Origin: Luidia sarsii
Taxonomy: Eukaryota; Echinodermata; Asteroidea; Paxillosida; Luidiidae
Reading direction: 5' to 3'
Assembly: GCA_949987565.1 (NCBI GenBank)
Contig: OX465121.1
Location: 6,962,774 to 7,026,773 of the forward strand
DNA length: 64,000 nucleotides
The position numbers and the translations under genes are program-made. Below, piece by piece: positions 55,401 to 63,471 of this stretch. Every line of letters starts with the position of its first letter. The first letter of the stretch is position 1. Below the pieces are notes generated by a model that made no database searches, was not told the origin of the DNA, and saw only the letters and a program-made list of their open reading frames with translations.

Positions 55401-57469
55401 ACATGTACAATACGATAACTCTTCCCAGTTAAAATAATGCAGCTTTAATGTCAAGTGACGCACTACACTGACACATTGTTATTGAAGACCACCCGAAGCT
55501 GATGATCATTGATCAAACGGTACAAATTCGGATATCATATAGATTGAGGGAAGCAGCCAATCGAATGGTTGTCAAAAATCGTGTTCTAAACCGCAAAGGG
55601 AAAACCACAACTTTACACCCATGTTACGTGGCAGCCAGCTGATAAAGTGACAGTAACGAGTTCTTTCCAAGCAGGTACCTTTATATTCATGTCACGTGAA
55701 TTGTGCTCAAAGTAACAATTTTTTATGAAATATAATGACCTCATAATTATTTGGACTTTTGGTTATTATTTCCAACATAATGAAGATGAAAAATTAATAC
55801 GATTTTTATTCCCTTCTCCTTTCTTACCCAAAGTTCAGAACTCTCAGTTATTAATTAGCGCAATACAGTTGTCAAAAAAGTGTATACCTATGGCTTCTTT
55901 AAAGCAACGTAACTTGACACCTGCTGATCGACGTCATTATTTCCAATTACTGCCAAGACCGTCTGTGTACGGTCTTATAAGAATCAGGACCCAATTTCAC
56001 AGTTTTTTAAACACCTTATACAGCACAGTCGTGCTGAGAAAAAAATAAGTGAAAAATACACCCGGGATCGAACCACGAACCTACACGTTGGCAGTCGAGC
56101 GTCTTTCACACAAGGCCAATTGTCTTACGCAACAGTTTCGGATATCTTACACGTTAAAAAAAAGTGAAAAGGGTTATTTACAAAAAAACGAAAACAAGAA
56201 CTGTTTTTGAAAGACCGAAAAAACTAAGAAAAAAAATTGAATAGGAAAACAAAACAGAACGAAGACAAGAGCCGTTTCGGAAGACAGAAATAGATGGACA
56301 AAAAAGGGGAGAAAAAAAATGTATAAAAAAAAACTGAAAACAAAAGCTGTATCGGAAGACCAAACAGCAAAAAATGAATAAAAAACAAACACGAAACTCT
56401 TAAAAAATCCAAGTTTGCGAGAAAAAAAGTTATGCGGTGTCAGACCAAGCTTTCAGATCCCCGGGACCTCCAGGGTCGTCCCGTGTGCACGGATCTATTA
56501 GAGCTCTTAAGGCCTCGGTACCGGTCCACCGCACGTCCTTCCCTGTCCATCCATATAGGCCCGTAGACCCACGCGCCATGTGAGGGAGGAAACACAGCGG
56601 CCCCTAGACCTTGGCCGCCGAGTCGACCAAATGCTTGTGTCCCTTTACGAAGGCGCGAACCTGGATTATGAGAACAGTCCCAGCATCACAGCGGCACATC
56701 TAGATGCGCCACATGCGACGTTGGTGTTTGCGGGAGTTTTTTAAACACCTTATCCCGCACTATCGTGCTGAGAAAAAATAAATGAAAAATACCCCCGGGA
56801 TCGAACCACGAACCTACACGTTGGCAGGCGAGCGTCTTTCACACAAGGCCACTTGTGTTACGCAACAGTTACGGACATCTCATACATGTTAGCGAACCCG
56901 ATTAAAATTACGGGGCATGGCCGTTGGCGGCGGGCTTTTGGATTTCGTCGCGAGTAAAGGGTGCAGCACACTAAAATACTTCCGTAAGCCATAATTATTA
57001 TGCATGGCGCAGTACAATGGCATGCATGTACAAAATTGTTCAAGTGAAAATGTTAGTGAGGTTTGACGTGAAAATCATGTCATGTCAGTTAAATTTTATC
57101 TTTAATATTGTCGACTCTAAACTCAAGCAAAGTTTCAACCTGAAGCAACATGTACAATACGATAACTCTTCCCAGTTAAAATAATGCAGCTTTAATGTCA
57201 AGTGACGCACTACACTGACACATTGTTATTGAAGACCACCCGAAGCTGATGATCATTGATCAAACGGTACAAATTCGGATATCATAATATGATTGAGGGA
57301 AGCAGCAAATTGAATGGTTGTCAAAAATCGTGTTCTAAACCGCAAGGGGAAAACCACAACTTTACACCCATGTTACGTGGCAGCTGATAAAGTGACAGTA
57401 ACGAGTTCTTTCCTAGCAGGTACCTTTATATTCATGTCACGTGAATTGTGCTCAAAGTAACAAATTTTT
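43500..57469. repeat. Higher-order repeat family III: 6987-bp tetramer period
   Basis: Copies 43500/50487, 45248/52235 and 46994/53981 pair at 6987 bp. Markers are the CTGTTTTGAAAG one-base deletion (downstream of 43500, 48739 and 50487), CATAATTTCC in 45248 and 52235, and the frame-breaking GAAAAATAATAC in 46994 and 53981. GAAGCCAAGAGCC replaces GAAGACAAGAGCC in several of these copies. The fourth positions (48739 and 55725) do not match well. The copy at 55725 begins the more diverged array edge. Confidence 0.78.
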
Positions 57470-57600
57470 ATGAAATATAATGACCTCATAATTATTTTGA
57501 CTCTTGGTTATTATTTCCAACATAATGAAGATGAAAAAATTAATACGATTTTTATTCCCTTCTCCTTTCTTACCCAAAGTTCAGAACTCTCAGTTATTAA
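56737..57600. repeat. Diverged terminal monomer, truncated at the array edge
   Basis: The last units carry private changes not seen inside the array. Examples are CTTATCCCGC near 56750, CACTTGTG, ATCTCATACATG, GGGTGCAGC, TTTTATCTTT, GTCGACTC, ATCATAATATGATTG and TTCCTAGCAGG. The final ORF (start 57470) is cut after 131 bp by the inverted solo module. This terminal copy shares GCAGCAAATTG, GCAAGGGGAAAACC and the GGCAGCTG deletion with the copies upstream of 5077 and 12062. Edge copies of satellites usually escape homogenisation, which fits. Confidence 0.85.
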
Positions 57601-57859
57601 ATACCCCATTTCACTTTTTTTTAACGTGTAAGATATGCGACACTGTTGCGTAACACAAGTGTCCTTGTGTGAAAGACGCTCGGCTGCCAACGTGTAGGTT
57701 CGTGGTTCGATCCCGTGGGTATTTTTCACTTATTTTTTTTGTCAGCACGATAGTGCGGTATAAGGTGTTTAAAAAACTCCTGCAAACACCAACGTCGCAT
57801 GTGGCTCATCTCGATGGGTCGGTGTGATGCTGGGACTCTCCTCGTAATCCAGGTTCGCG
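57598..57859 (+). mobile_element. Solo tRNA-Gly-like element, inverted relative to the array
   Basis: This is homologous to the reverse complement of the monomer modules. It starts like the module A flank (TTTCACTTTTTTTTAACGTG) and passes through a tRNA-like body with B box GGTTCGATCCC at 57704-57714 and a T5 tract at 57722-57726. It then continues like the module B tail (TGTTTAAAAAACTCC and AACACCAACGTCGCATGTGG). Similarity ends at GGTTCGCG (57852-57859). The left junction overlaps the monomer by TAA. The T arm here can form five pairs (CGTGG/CCGTG, including wobbles). It is best read as a diverged copy of a ~260-bp tRNA-derived dispersed element, SINE-like, of which each monomer carries two rearranged copies. 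I see no clear target-site duplication. Confidence 0.6.
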
Positions 57860-58133
57860 TGTCCGTATAGACCCGTCTTCGATGACGTCACGGTTTTGTT
57901 TATCGGTCATCTTGGATTTCACACATGAGCACGTCGTCACCGCCGTTACTAAGTCAGCTGTGCATACAAACAACTCCACATGCAGGGCGGCAAGTTTTGA
58001 ACTCGTCGTAGTTGTACTACTACTACTACTACAACTGCTTTTTACTATAGTATTACTAGTTGTGCCATGGAGGAATCTCTTTTTATTCCTCCCTGGTTGT
58101 ATCATGGATTGAAGGTACTTGTTTTGTTGAAAG
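57860..58133. other. Non-coding stretch between solo element and THAP remnant
   Basis: I see no supported gene here. It contains a palindromic CRE-type TGACGTCA (57883-57890) and a short (ACT)n run (about 58014-58030). The open frames on both strands here are short and low-complexity. Confidence 0.5.
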
Positions 58134-58330
58134 ATGATTAACTTTTGCGCTGTCCTTGGCTGTGGAAGCAGGGGGATCGTGATTAGAAATATTGTTATCG
58201 TTTACCCTCTGTACTGACAAGAGAAGGTGACGCAATCGAAACCTTTCGCTAAAAAGATGGACGAAATGGTTGTCGCGGGTTAATTGTGTAGGGATCTATT
58301 TCAGCAATAAAGCCGAGAATGTCGAGATAA
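58134..58330 (+). pseudogene. Broken THAP zinc-finger (C2CH) coding remnant
   Basis: From ATG 58134 the frame reads MINFCAVLGCGSRG, matching the start of THAP domains (short N-terminus, then C-x4-C). After a G5 run (58171-58175) the reading shifts by one. The new frame gives DRD, a TAG stop (58184-58186), then KYCYRLPSVLTREGDAIE, the conserved Tyr-Arg-Leu-Pro region. A second shift near 58241-58246 leads to SLKRWTKWLSRVN, the conserved Trp and basic helix region. A later RPCS in that frame may be the remnant of the C-x2-H half. THAP domains bind DNA and occur in host regulators and in P-element- and Kolobok-type transposases; I cannot tell which parent this had. Two frameshifts and a stop in about 120 bp make it a relic unless the sequence is wrong. 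Confidence 0.65.
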
Positions 58331-58489
58331 CTGTAATAAGCCGACCGTGCAGCATTCGAATTCGCCATGATGACTAACGTAACGTTAAACGAACACAAAC
58401 GTGCGAGCGAAAGCGTATGTGTGTACTCCAAGATGGCGGATCTCGCTGTTTCTAGTAGAAACGTGACGTCAGTAAGAAGGGTTTATACC
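58331..58489. other. Short non-coding stretch with promoter-like motifs
   Basis: It holds CCAAGATGGCGG (58428-58439), which resembles the YY1 site often seen at start codons, and a perfect TGACGTCA (58464-58471). ATG 58432 opens MADLAVSSRNVTS, followed by a donor-like CA|GTAAGA. It could be a small first exon, but I found no downstream exon to join, so I do not call a gene. Confidence 0.3.
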
Positions 58490-58800
58490 GGTACATGTAC
58501 TGAGAATACAGTACATGTACATGTACGTACATGTACATGTACATTATACATTACATACGTACATATGATGGACCCGTACTACATGTAGAGTAATGTACAC
58601 GTTGCGATCCACATGTCTAGTATATGTACAATGTACTGTACATGTACAATGATCGTACATGTACATGTACAATGTACCGGTACATGTACAACTAATGAAC
58701 TATACATGTACATTGTACGTGTACATGTAGTGTACGTACGTGTGCTGTACATGTACAGTACGTGTAAAATACAGTACATGTACATGTACTGTACCTACTG
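58490..58800. repeat. Palindromic TACATGTAC microsatellite
   Basis: About 300 bp are dominated by ACATGT, TACATGTAC, GTACGTAC and related self-complementary hexamers, with CCGGTACATGT variants. Because the unit is a palindrome, both strands look alike and can form hairpins or cruciforms. Open frames here (Cys-Thr-Thr-Met-rich peptides on both strands) are artefacts of the repeat. Confidence 0.9.
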
Positions 58801-60227
58801 TACACTATATCCTCCAATAACCGGTTTTCGACGATATAAGGACTTTTCTTCAAACTGAACAATGTGGACGAAAGTATCACACTAAAAGAGGTCTCAGTCA
58901 CTTTGTCCACACCACAGACTATTAGAATAATCATAGAGAAGGTTGATCAAGCCTGTCACTTCCGTAAGATTACCCGGTTTTGTTGACGTCCGCGGCGCAC
59001 CGCGCAGTAAGCATCGTCACCTATTTTCGTCAGTGGTGTTTAGTAAGGTGTCCCAGTGTAGCCAAACGCAAAATAAATTCTTAAATTAACTCAAAATGCT
59101 GTGTGGCACTATTAAATTCTTCCCTGTATGTTTTTTTGTGTTCATCGTTGTTTTTGTTTTTCCACACTGCTTCTAACACTTTCCTCAAATCATTCATAAT
59201 TTATGCTTAAAACATATTGGTCTTGTTGATGTCTTCTTTTGTGACGTTTAAAAAAAAATCCACAATCCTCTTTCTCACTGCTTCTTCAGTTATAACCTTT
59301 CCAAATTTCACTCAAGAGACACATTTCCTCCTTCTTGGTACTTTCTCTAGCTACTCTTTTATTTTTTTCATTTTTTTAAAAAGCCTATTGGGCAATGTTA
59401 CTTTTTGTCTTTAAACAATAATTAAAAAAAAAAAAATTAAATTATATAAGCGAGACGCCCTATAGTAGCCTCCATAGTTTTTACCCTGAACGGACTGCCT
59501 CAAGTTGCGTGATATATTTTTTTTCCACGGATGTTGGGGTTTGTTATGGTACACTCAGATTTTTTTTAGGACCAACAATAAAGAAAACTGGAGCTTCGAA
59601 GCAACTGCCAATTTTGTACCTAGGAAAATAGACCCCTAAAGAGCAACTTTTTGAATAACACGAGTTTGGCCTACTGGAAAAGCCTTAAATTTCCACATTT
59701 TCGGTGACGGACAAGAGCAGGAAACCAACTGTAAGATATGAAGTCTGAGATCGTTATACGGAGTGGTTTTCATAGTGCGATGTGAGTTAGAAGGCTAAGC
59801 GTCGAAAACGTGTAGCGTCGAAAACGGGGGTTCCCACGATACATGTACTGGACATAAACAACATGCGTGTTCAACGGTTTACATGGACGGGATACGTGTT
59901 GATCTTTTAACCAAAGTTTAGCGTGTTCAATCTAGCAGACAACAGTACTCTTCAGGCAGGAAACTATAAAGGAATGATCTACTACTCGTACTAATTTTTA
60001 TGAGATATGCTGAATTCGAACTCCAAACACGATCCACAACATTCCCGTTGCCAAGGGGTTTTGATTTCTGTAACACTTTATTTAGCGCGTACGCGCGCTA
60101 CACTCACTGACTAAGCTCCACGTTCGGACCGCAAACTTCAACGCTGTTTTTCTCGAAAAGTGTTTTCCGTTACACGCTTCGCCTCGGCGTCTTTCTCGCG
60201 CTGTAACTTTATAAATCTTTACCGCAC
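58801..60227. other. Long intergenic stretch, nothing recognised
   Basis: I see no gene. Local features are a T-rich stretch (about 59100-59420), an A13 run (about 59424-59436), and a duplicated AGCGTCGAAAACG (59798-59810 and 59814-59826). There is also a near-palindrome TAGCGCGTACGCGCGCTA (60083-60100). Scattered AATAAA hexamers are present but are not tied to any exon. Confidence 0.6.
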
Positions 60228-60339
60228 GGAAATAATTTTGATATCATTTGAAAGCTAATGATATACTCTTTTACATCATAAGAAAATATCAAAATCTCCA
60301 AAGTGGGCGTTATTCCCCATAATGCTGTGCCGGGTCACA
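60228..60339 (-). repeat. 112-bp dispersed repeat, left inverted copy
   Basis: The reverse complement closely matches 61123-61234 over 112 bp each, with dispersed mismatches. Both contain GGAAATAATTTTGATATCATTTG-type sequence at one end and GCCGGGTCACA at the other. The TGTGACCCGG tip of this copy is at its right end (60339). No matching second tip was found within about 600 bp to its left, so this copy looks truncated. Its role is unknown; it is probably a terminal region of a non-autonomous DNA transposon. Confidence 0.7.
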
Positions 60340-61122
60340 AAATTAAAAGTAAAAAACCGCTTCATTTATTTCGCGAAAATGCAGCATTCAGCGAATTGGT
60401 CAGAAAAATCGTTCAGATCTACGGGTGATACGTAAACGGTTTATTTACTCTTTTTTCTCAAACAATAAAGCATTTTAGGCAGAAACAAAAATCAGTGCGA
60501 CGTTTCTACCATGACCATCTTCAAACTGTGTAAGTTTCATGTAAATCGGTGAACATTTCTGTTTTTTTACCTTACCAATAATTTGTGTAGTGGCTTTAAA
60601 AGACTGATCGAGAATGGGGCGCCGCTTCAATTCACTCTAACTTTCTTTTATTCGTATAACATAAATTATGAAGATATGAAGTTCATGAATCCTATAGCCT
60701 TGACGACCTTGAATCAGTTTGGTCTTTCGGCCAGAAAGTCAACGCAGACTGAGCTCAGCAAAACGCAAGCATGGTGTTTATCTTTTGTCTGCTCTATCGT
60801 CGTGTTTCGGTACGTTCCCATGCATTACCTTCACGCTTTGCTCACGTCACCGACTGGAGATAAAATTATACATTGCCGTCTCAAGTTCGTCTCCCCACAA
60901 TAATGTTATTTTTCTTTCCAATCAAATGAGTGTAGCATCAACCAGGAAATAAAAGAAATGAATATGCTGCATGGTCCACGATCCCTTCCAGAGAAATAAT
61001 TGACCGAGGTAAATCGATCAAGGAAGGTGGTTATACCGGCATTGCCGGCTGTGATTGTCACTCATAGATTTAGAGCCATGCTTAGCTGTGCAAATTAATT
61101 TTCTGATGTGGATTTATTCATT
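60340..61122. other. Stretch between the inverted 112-bp repeats, no gene recognised
   Basis: This has mixed composition. The longest open frames (60583-60903 and an overlapping frame at 60719) begin at non-ATG or unremarkable codons, have no domain I recognise, and overlap each other. I do not support a gene here. Confidence 0.5.
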
Positions 61123-61590
61123 TGTGACCCGGCAGAGCATAATGAAGAATAACCCCCACTTTTGAGATTTTGAGATTTTCTAATGATGTGAAAGAGTATA
61201 CCATTAGCTTTCAAATGATATCAAAATTATTTCCATGGGAACTTTGTTGTAAATAGTACAAGGGAACTTCGCTCTTTCATTTGGCACCAGACACATTAAT
61301 TATAGCAGCACCAGTCTAACTCCTCGAAAGCGGCCATTCAAAAAGGCAGGAACTTTACATTTTCATGAAAACAGTACACAAACACTCCCCCGAAATCCAC
61401 GGGTTTTTTTTCAACATTTAGAGGCAGATTTCGGAAAAATTCTTTGGACATAATATCCTCCAATACATTAAATAATTTTTTTTTAATTTTTTTTAATCGA
61501 ATTGAGAAGATACTAGTCTTTGACTTCAGGCGTTGTTTACTGGGAAAGTGTTTTAGTGGGATTTTCCTCATGTTGCTGTGCCGGGTCACA
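61123..61590. mobile_element. Possible 468-bp MITE with TGTGACCCGGCA tips
   Basis: The left tip is TGTGACCCGGCAGAGCA (61123) and the right tip ends TGCTGTGCCGGGTCACA (61590). These are outward-facing inverted termini of about 17 bp with one mismatch. The left 112 bp are shared with 60228-60339, showing this sequence exists in more than one copy. The interior has no credible ORF. Flanking bases (CATT on the left, TTTA on the right) do not give a clear target-site duplication, so family assignment is open. Confidence 0.45.
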
Positions 61591-61767
61591 TTTATCCCAA
61601 TGTTTTGTGGGGGTCGAGGTTGTTACGCCAAAAATTATCAAAAAAGTATCACTGTATTGTGTTTGTGCAGAGAAAACGTATATTATCCGTGTATGTACGG
61701 TATAGGTACGTAATGCCCTTTAAGTAAATGACGCCCTCTATTGATGCATTACTGCCATGTGTTCAAG
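61591..61767 (+). promoter_or_regulatory. Putative promoter/5' UTR of the CULT-domain gene
   Basis: This is the short region between the MITE-like element and the start codon. TTCAAGATGGC (61763-61773) puts the ATG inside an AAGATGGC motif, which resembles both a Kozak context (A at -3, G at +4) and a YY1 site. No TATA box is obvious at a suitable distance. The start site was not determined. Confidence 0.35.
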
Positions 61768-61903
61768 ATGGCAGCCCCCATAGAGGTTGCCGAATGCCCG
61801 TCGTCTACACGTAAACTGACCGTTTTGGGGTGCACTGTCTTTCTAGTCGTTTTGGTCGCTGGTGGAATGTCGGCCGGTGAAACCGAAAGTGACGAATGGG
61901 AGG
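61768..61903 (+). CDS. Exon 1 of a putative secreted CULT-domain protein (signal peptide)
   Basis: ATG 61768 opens a 45-codon frame starting MAAPIEVAECPSSTRK. A hydrophobic run (VLGCTVFLVVLVAGG, residues ~19-33) follows, then an acidic segment (ETESDEWE). A basic residue pair before the hydrophobic run and small residues after it fit a signal peptide or type II anchor. The exon ends at AGG|GTAAGA, a good donor, leaving phase 1; unspliced, the frame stops at TAG 61915-61917. It is too short to stand out as a gene alone. The call rests on its fit to exon 2: joining at 63325 restores one continuous frame (…EWE-ASLLCRQCG…). Known CULT proteins include a secreted animal group besides cereblon, which suits this layout. 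Confidence 0.55.
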
Positions 61904-62214
61904 GTAAGAGGTTTTAGTTTTTTTCTGATGTCTGACTTCAAACGATAAGTTGGAATTCACCTTTCGACGTTTGACGATCATCATGAACTCACACTCACAG
62001 TCACAGTCACAGAACTGTACAACTGAAAAAGTGAAAACTGTTTTACTTTTACTATTGAGTATTGTTTACTAGCTAGTTAGTCTGAAAAAATGGAGGGCCT
62101 GACGTTTCGATCCTAGGAGTAAGAGGATTTTTCTCAAAAAGGCAAAGTGAGATCCAAAGCAAAGCAGTTTTGCAACAGTTTTTGTTGTATTAACTTCATA
62201 ATTATTTACGAACT

Positions 62215-62530
62215 AGCTAGTACTAGTAGTACCAGTAGGCAGTAGTACTAGTATAATGTTAGTACTAGTGTTCTTGTACTAGTACAGTAGTAGTAGTACC
62301 ATACTGAGTAGTGAGTAGTACATGTACTACTAGTAGTAGTAGTACTACTAGTACAGTAGTAGTACTAGTAGTATATTTGTAGTACTACTAAGTACATGTA
62401 CTACTACTACTATTATGAACTAGTACTAGTACTAGTAGTGAACTACTGAACTAGGCTGGTAGTTTACTAGTACATGTACGTAGTGCCACTCACTAGTACT
62501 ATTAGTAGCACATGTACTGTACATGCAGTA
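62215..62530. repeat. CTAGTAC / TAGTAGTAC microsatellite
   Basis: About 310 bp are built from ACTAGT, TAGTAC, TACTAG and occasional TACATGTAC units, largely self-complementary. It lies inside the putative intron. No coding potential is seen. It is related in style to the TACATGTAC tract at 58490-58800 but has a different core hexamer. Confidence 0.9.
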
Positions 62531-62912
62531 CTACTAGTATTATTACTAAAATAGCAGTATCAGTTGATAATTGCAGTTGAAATAAGTTACCATGGTTTCG
62601 TGCATGCAATTATAATTGAATAAAGGTTTTTGTTTTGATATAGTTTGTCTCATTTCAGTGTGTTGAGGTCTGACGATCATCACCGTTTTATATCATTATC
62701 AAGTTGTATCAATCCAATGATCCAGATAGCTCTTTAGAGAATAAAGTTCCTGGCACAAATCCCAAACCTTTTTTGAGTTCTGCCCATCTCATTAGAAGTA
62801 CATGTACATGTACAACTTAGTCAGACTGCTCTACATACGTATGACAGCCAAATGTTGAAATCGTTTGAATTGAAGAGAAAGTATGTAAAAGCCTTCTGCT
62901 GCGTTTCAGTAG

Positions 62913-63198
62913 TTAGGCCAAGGCCAAGTAAAAAAAAAAAACATGTTTCACGTCCCCTCCCCGCCCGCTTGCTTTTTGGAGGCCGCCTGTTTTTTTGTTT
63001 TTTGGGGGTTTTTTTTGTGGGGGTGAACCCAGAAAACTGGCAGCCATCTTGGAAAAATAGCCCAGCTGGTTGTTTTGGATAATTAATGGGTCAGTCGGCC
63101 ATTTTGAATATAAAATAAAAGACAATAAGGGGCCTCCTCCTTCCTTTCTTTCCTAAAAGGCAGGACGGTAAACGTGTTTTTTTTTTTACTTGGCCTAA
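62913..63198. mobile_element. ~286-bp inverted-repeat element with A-rich termini
   Basis: The left arm is TTAGGCCAAGGCCAAGT followed by A12 and CATGTTTCACGTCC. The right arm is its inverted counterpart (about CGGTAAACGTG, T10, ACTTGGCCTAA, ending at 63198). The arms match over roughly 35-40 bp, apart from a 6-bp AGGCCA-type duplication in the left arm and a few mismatches. The interior is G/T-rich on the left and contains GGCAGCCATCTTGG. It is probably a MITE-like insertion. No target-site duplication is clear. Confidence 0.5.
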
Positions 63199-63324
63199 TA
63201 CATGTGCATAGAGCCTCATGTCCCTAGCAAGACCCCACATTTAAAGACTGCCCACCTGTAAGCCCTTTTTGGGTTATAGCTGTTCTTATTTTAATCTCAC
63301 AAACGGCCTTGTCACTGTCGCCAG

Positions 63325-63471
63325 CCTCTCTTCTCTGCCGCCAATGTGGCCACGAAGTTGCCCAGGCAACGGATCTCATCAGAGTGTCCAGCAACCTGGC
63401 GGTGCACCAGAGAAACGACACCATTCTGGGCGTGGATAATGTCTTGATACAACTCCTGAAAAATCCGCAAG
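63325..63471 (+). CDS. Exon 2 of a putative secreted CULT-domain protein (start of CULT domain)
   Basis: In the frame set by exon 1 this encodes ASLLCRQCGHEVAQATDL, then an intervening segment with HQRNDTILG, then NVLIQLLKNPQG. This resembles the start of CULT domains: the first zinc-binding C-x2-C, a GxExA-type turn, and the L(F)xNPxG strand turn. CULT is the cereblon domain that binds thalidomide-type ligands through a three-Trp pocket; that pocket and the second C-x2-C lie in the C-terminal half, which is not in this window. The most likely donor is a non-canonical GC (CAAG|GCAAGC, GC at 63472-63473), keeping phase 1. The GT candidates further on (near 63483 and 63500) are poor. Family assignment is from memory of the motif pattern. 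Confidence 0.6.

Larger units (their letters stand above)
1..57600. repeat. Tandem satellite array, ~1746-bp monomer, 33 copies
   Basis: The same sequence recurs head to tail with near-identity. I use the ATG of the short + ORF (or its equivalent) as landmark. It falls at 1586, 3333, 5077, 6824, 8571, 10318, 12062, 13809, 15554, 17301, 19048, 20795, 22540, 24287, 26034, 27781, 29528, 31275, 33023, 34767, 36514, 38261, 40007, 41754, 43500, 45248, 46994, 48739, 50487, 52235, 53981, 55725 and 57470. Spacing is 1744-1748 bp. Copies differ by scattered single-base changes, homopolymer length and a 4-bp deletion. The array runs off the left edge of the window and ends at 57600 in the middle of a monomer. 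I do not recognise the monomer. Copy-specific variants argue against simple assembly duplication of a single read-length unit, but the exact copy number should be treated as an assembly value. Confidence 0.98.
61904..63324 (+). other. Putative intron 1 of the CULT-domain gene (1421 bp)
   Basis: The donor GTAAGA is at 61904. The proposed acceptor is CGCCAG at 63319-63324, preceded by a modest pyrimidine tract. The intron contains a microsatellite and an inverted-repeat element, both annotated separately. An alternative acceptor TTTCAG (near 62658) would give an immediate stop in phase, so it is disfavoured. Confidence 0.45.

Noticed and set aside
1..57600. CRISPR array
   Set aside because: Repeats are ~1.75 kb and contiguous with no unique spacers, and there are no cas genes; the context is eukaryotic.
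1..57600. Ribosomal DNA, 5S rDNA or histone gene cluster
   Set aside because: No rRNA core or histone coding sequence is recognisable in the monomer; the only RNA-like parts are the tRNA-like modules.
58579..58934. ORFs in the ACATGT tract on both strands
   Set aside because: Repeat-encoded Cys/Thr/Met peptides with no independent support.
60583..60952. Overlapping ORFs of 77-106 codons
   Set aside because: No ATG in good context, no domain, and two overlapping frames of similar length; consistent with chance.
62643..62700. Alternative exon 2 after TTTCAG near 62658
   Set aside because: In the phase left by exon 1 it reaches a stop at the third codon.
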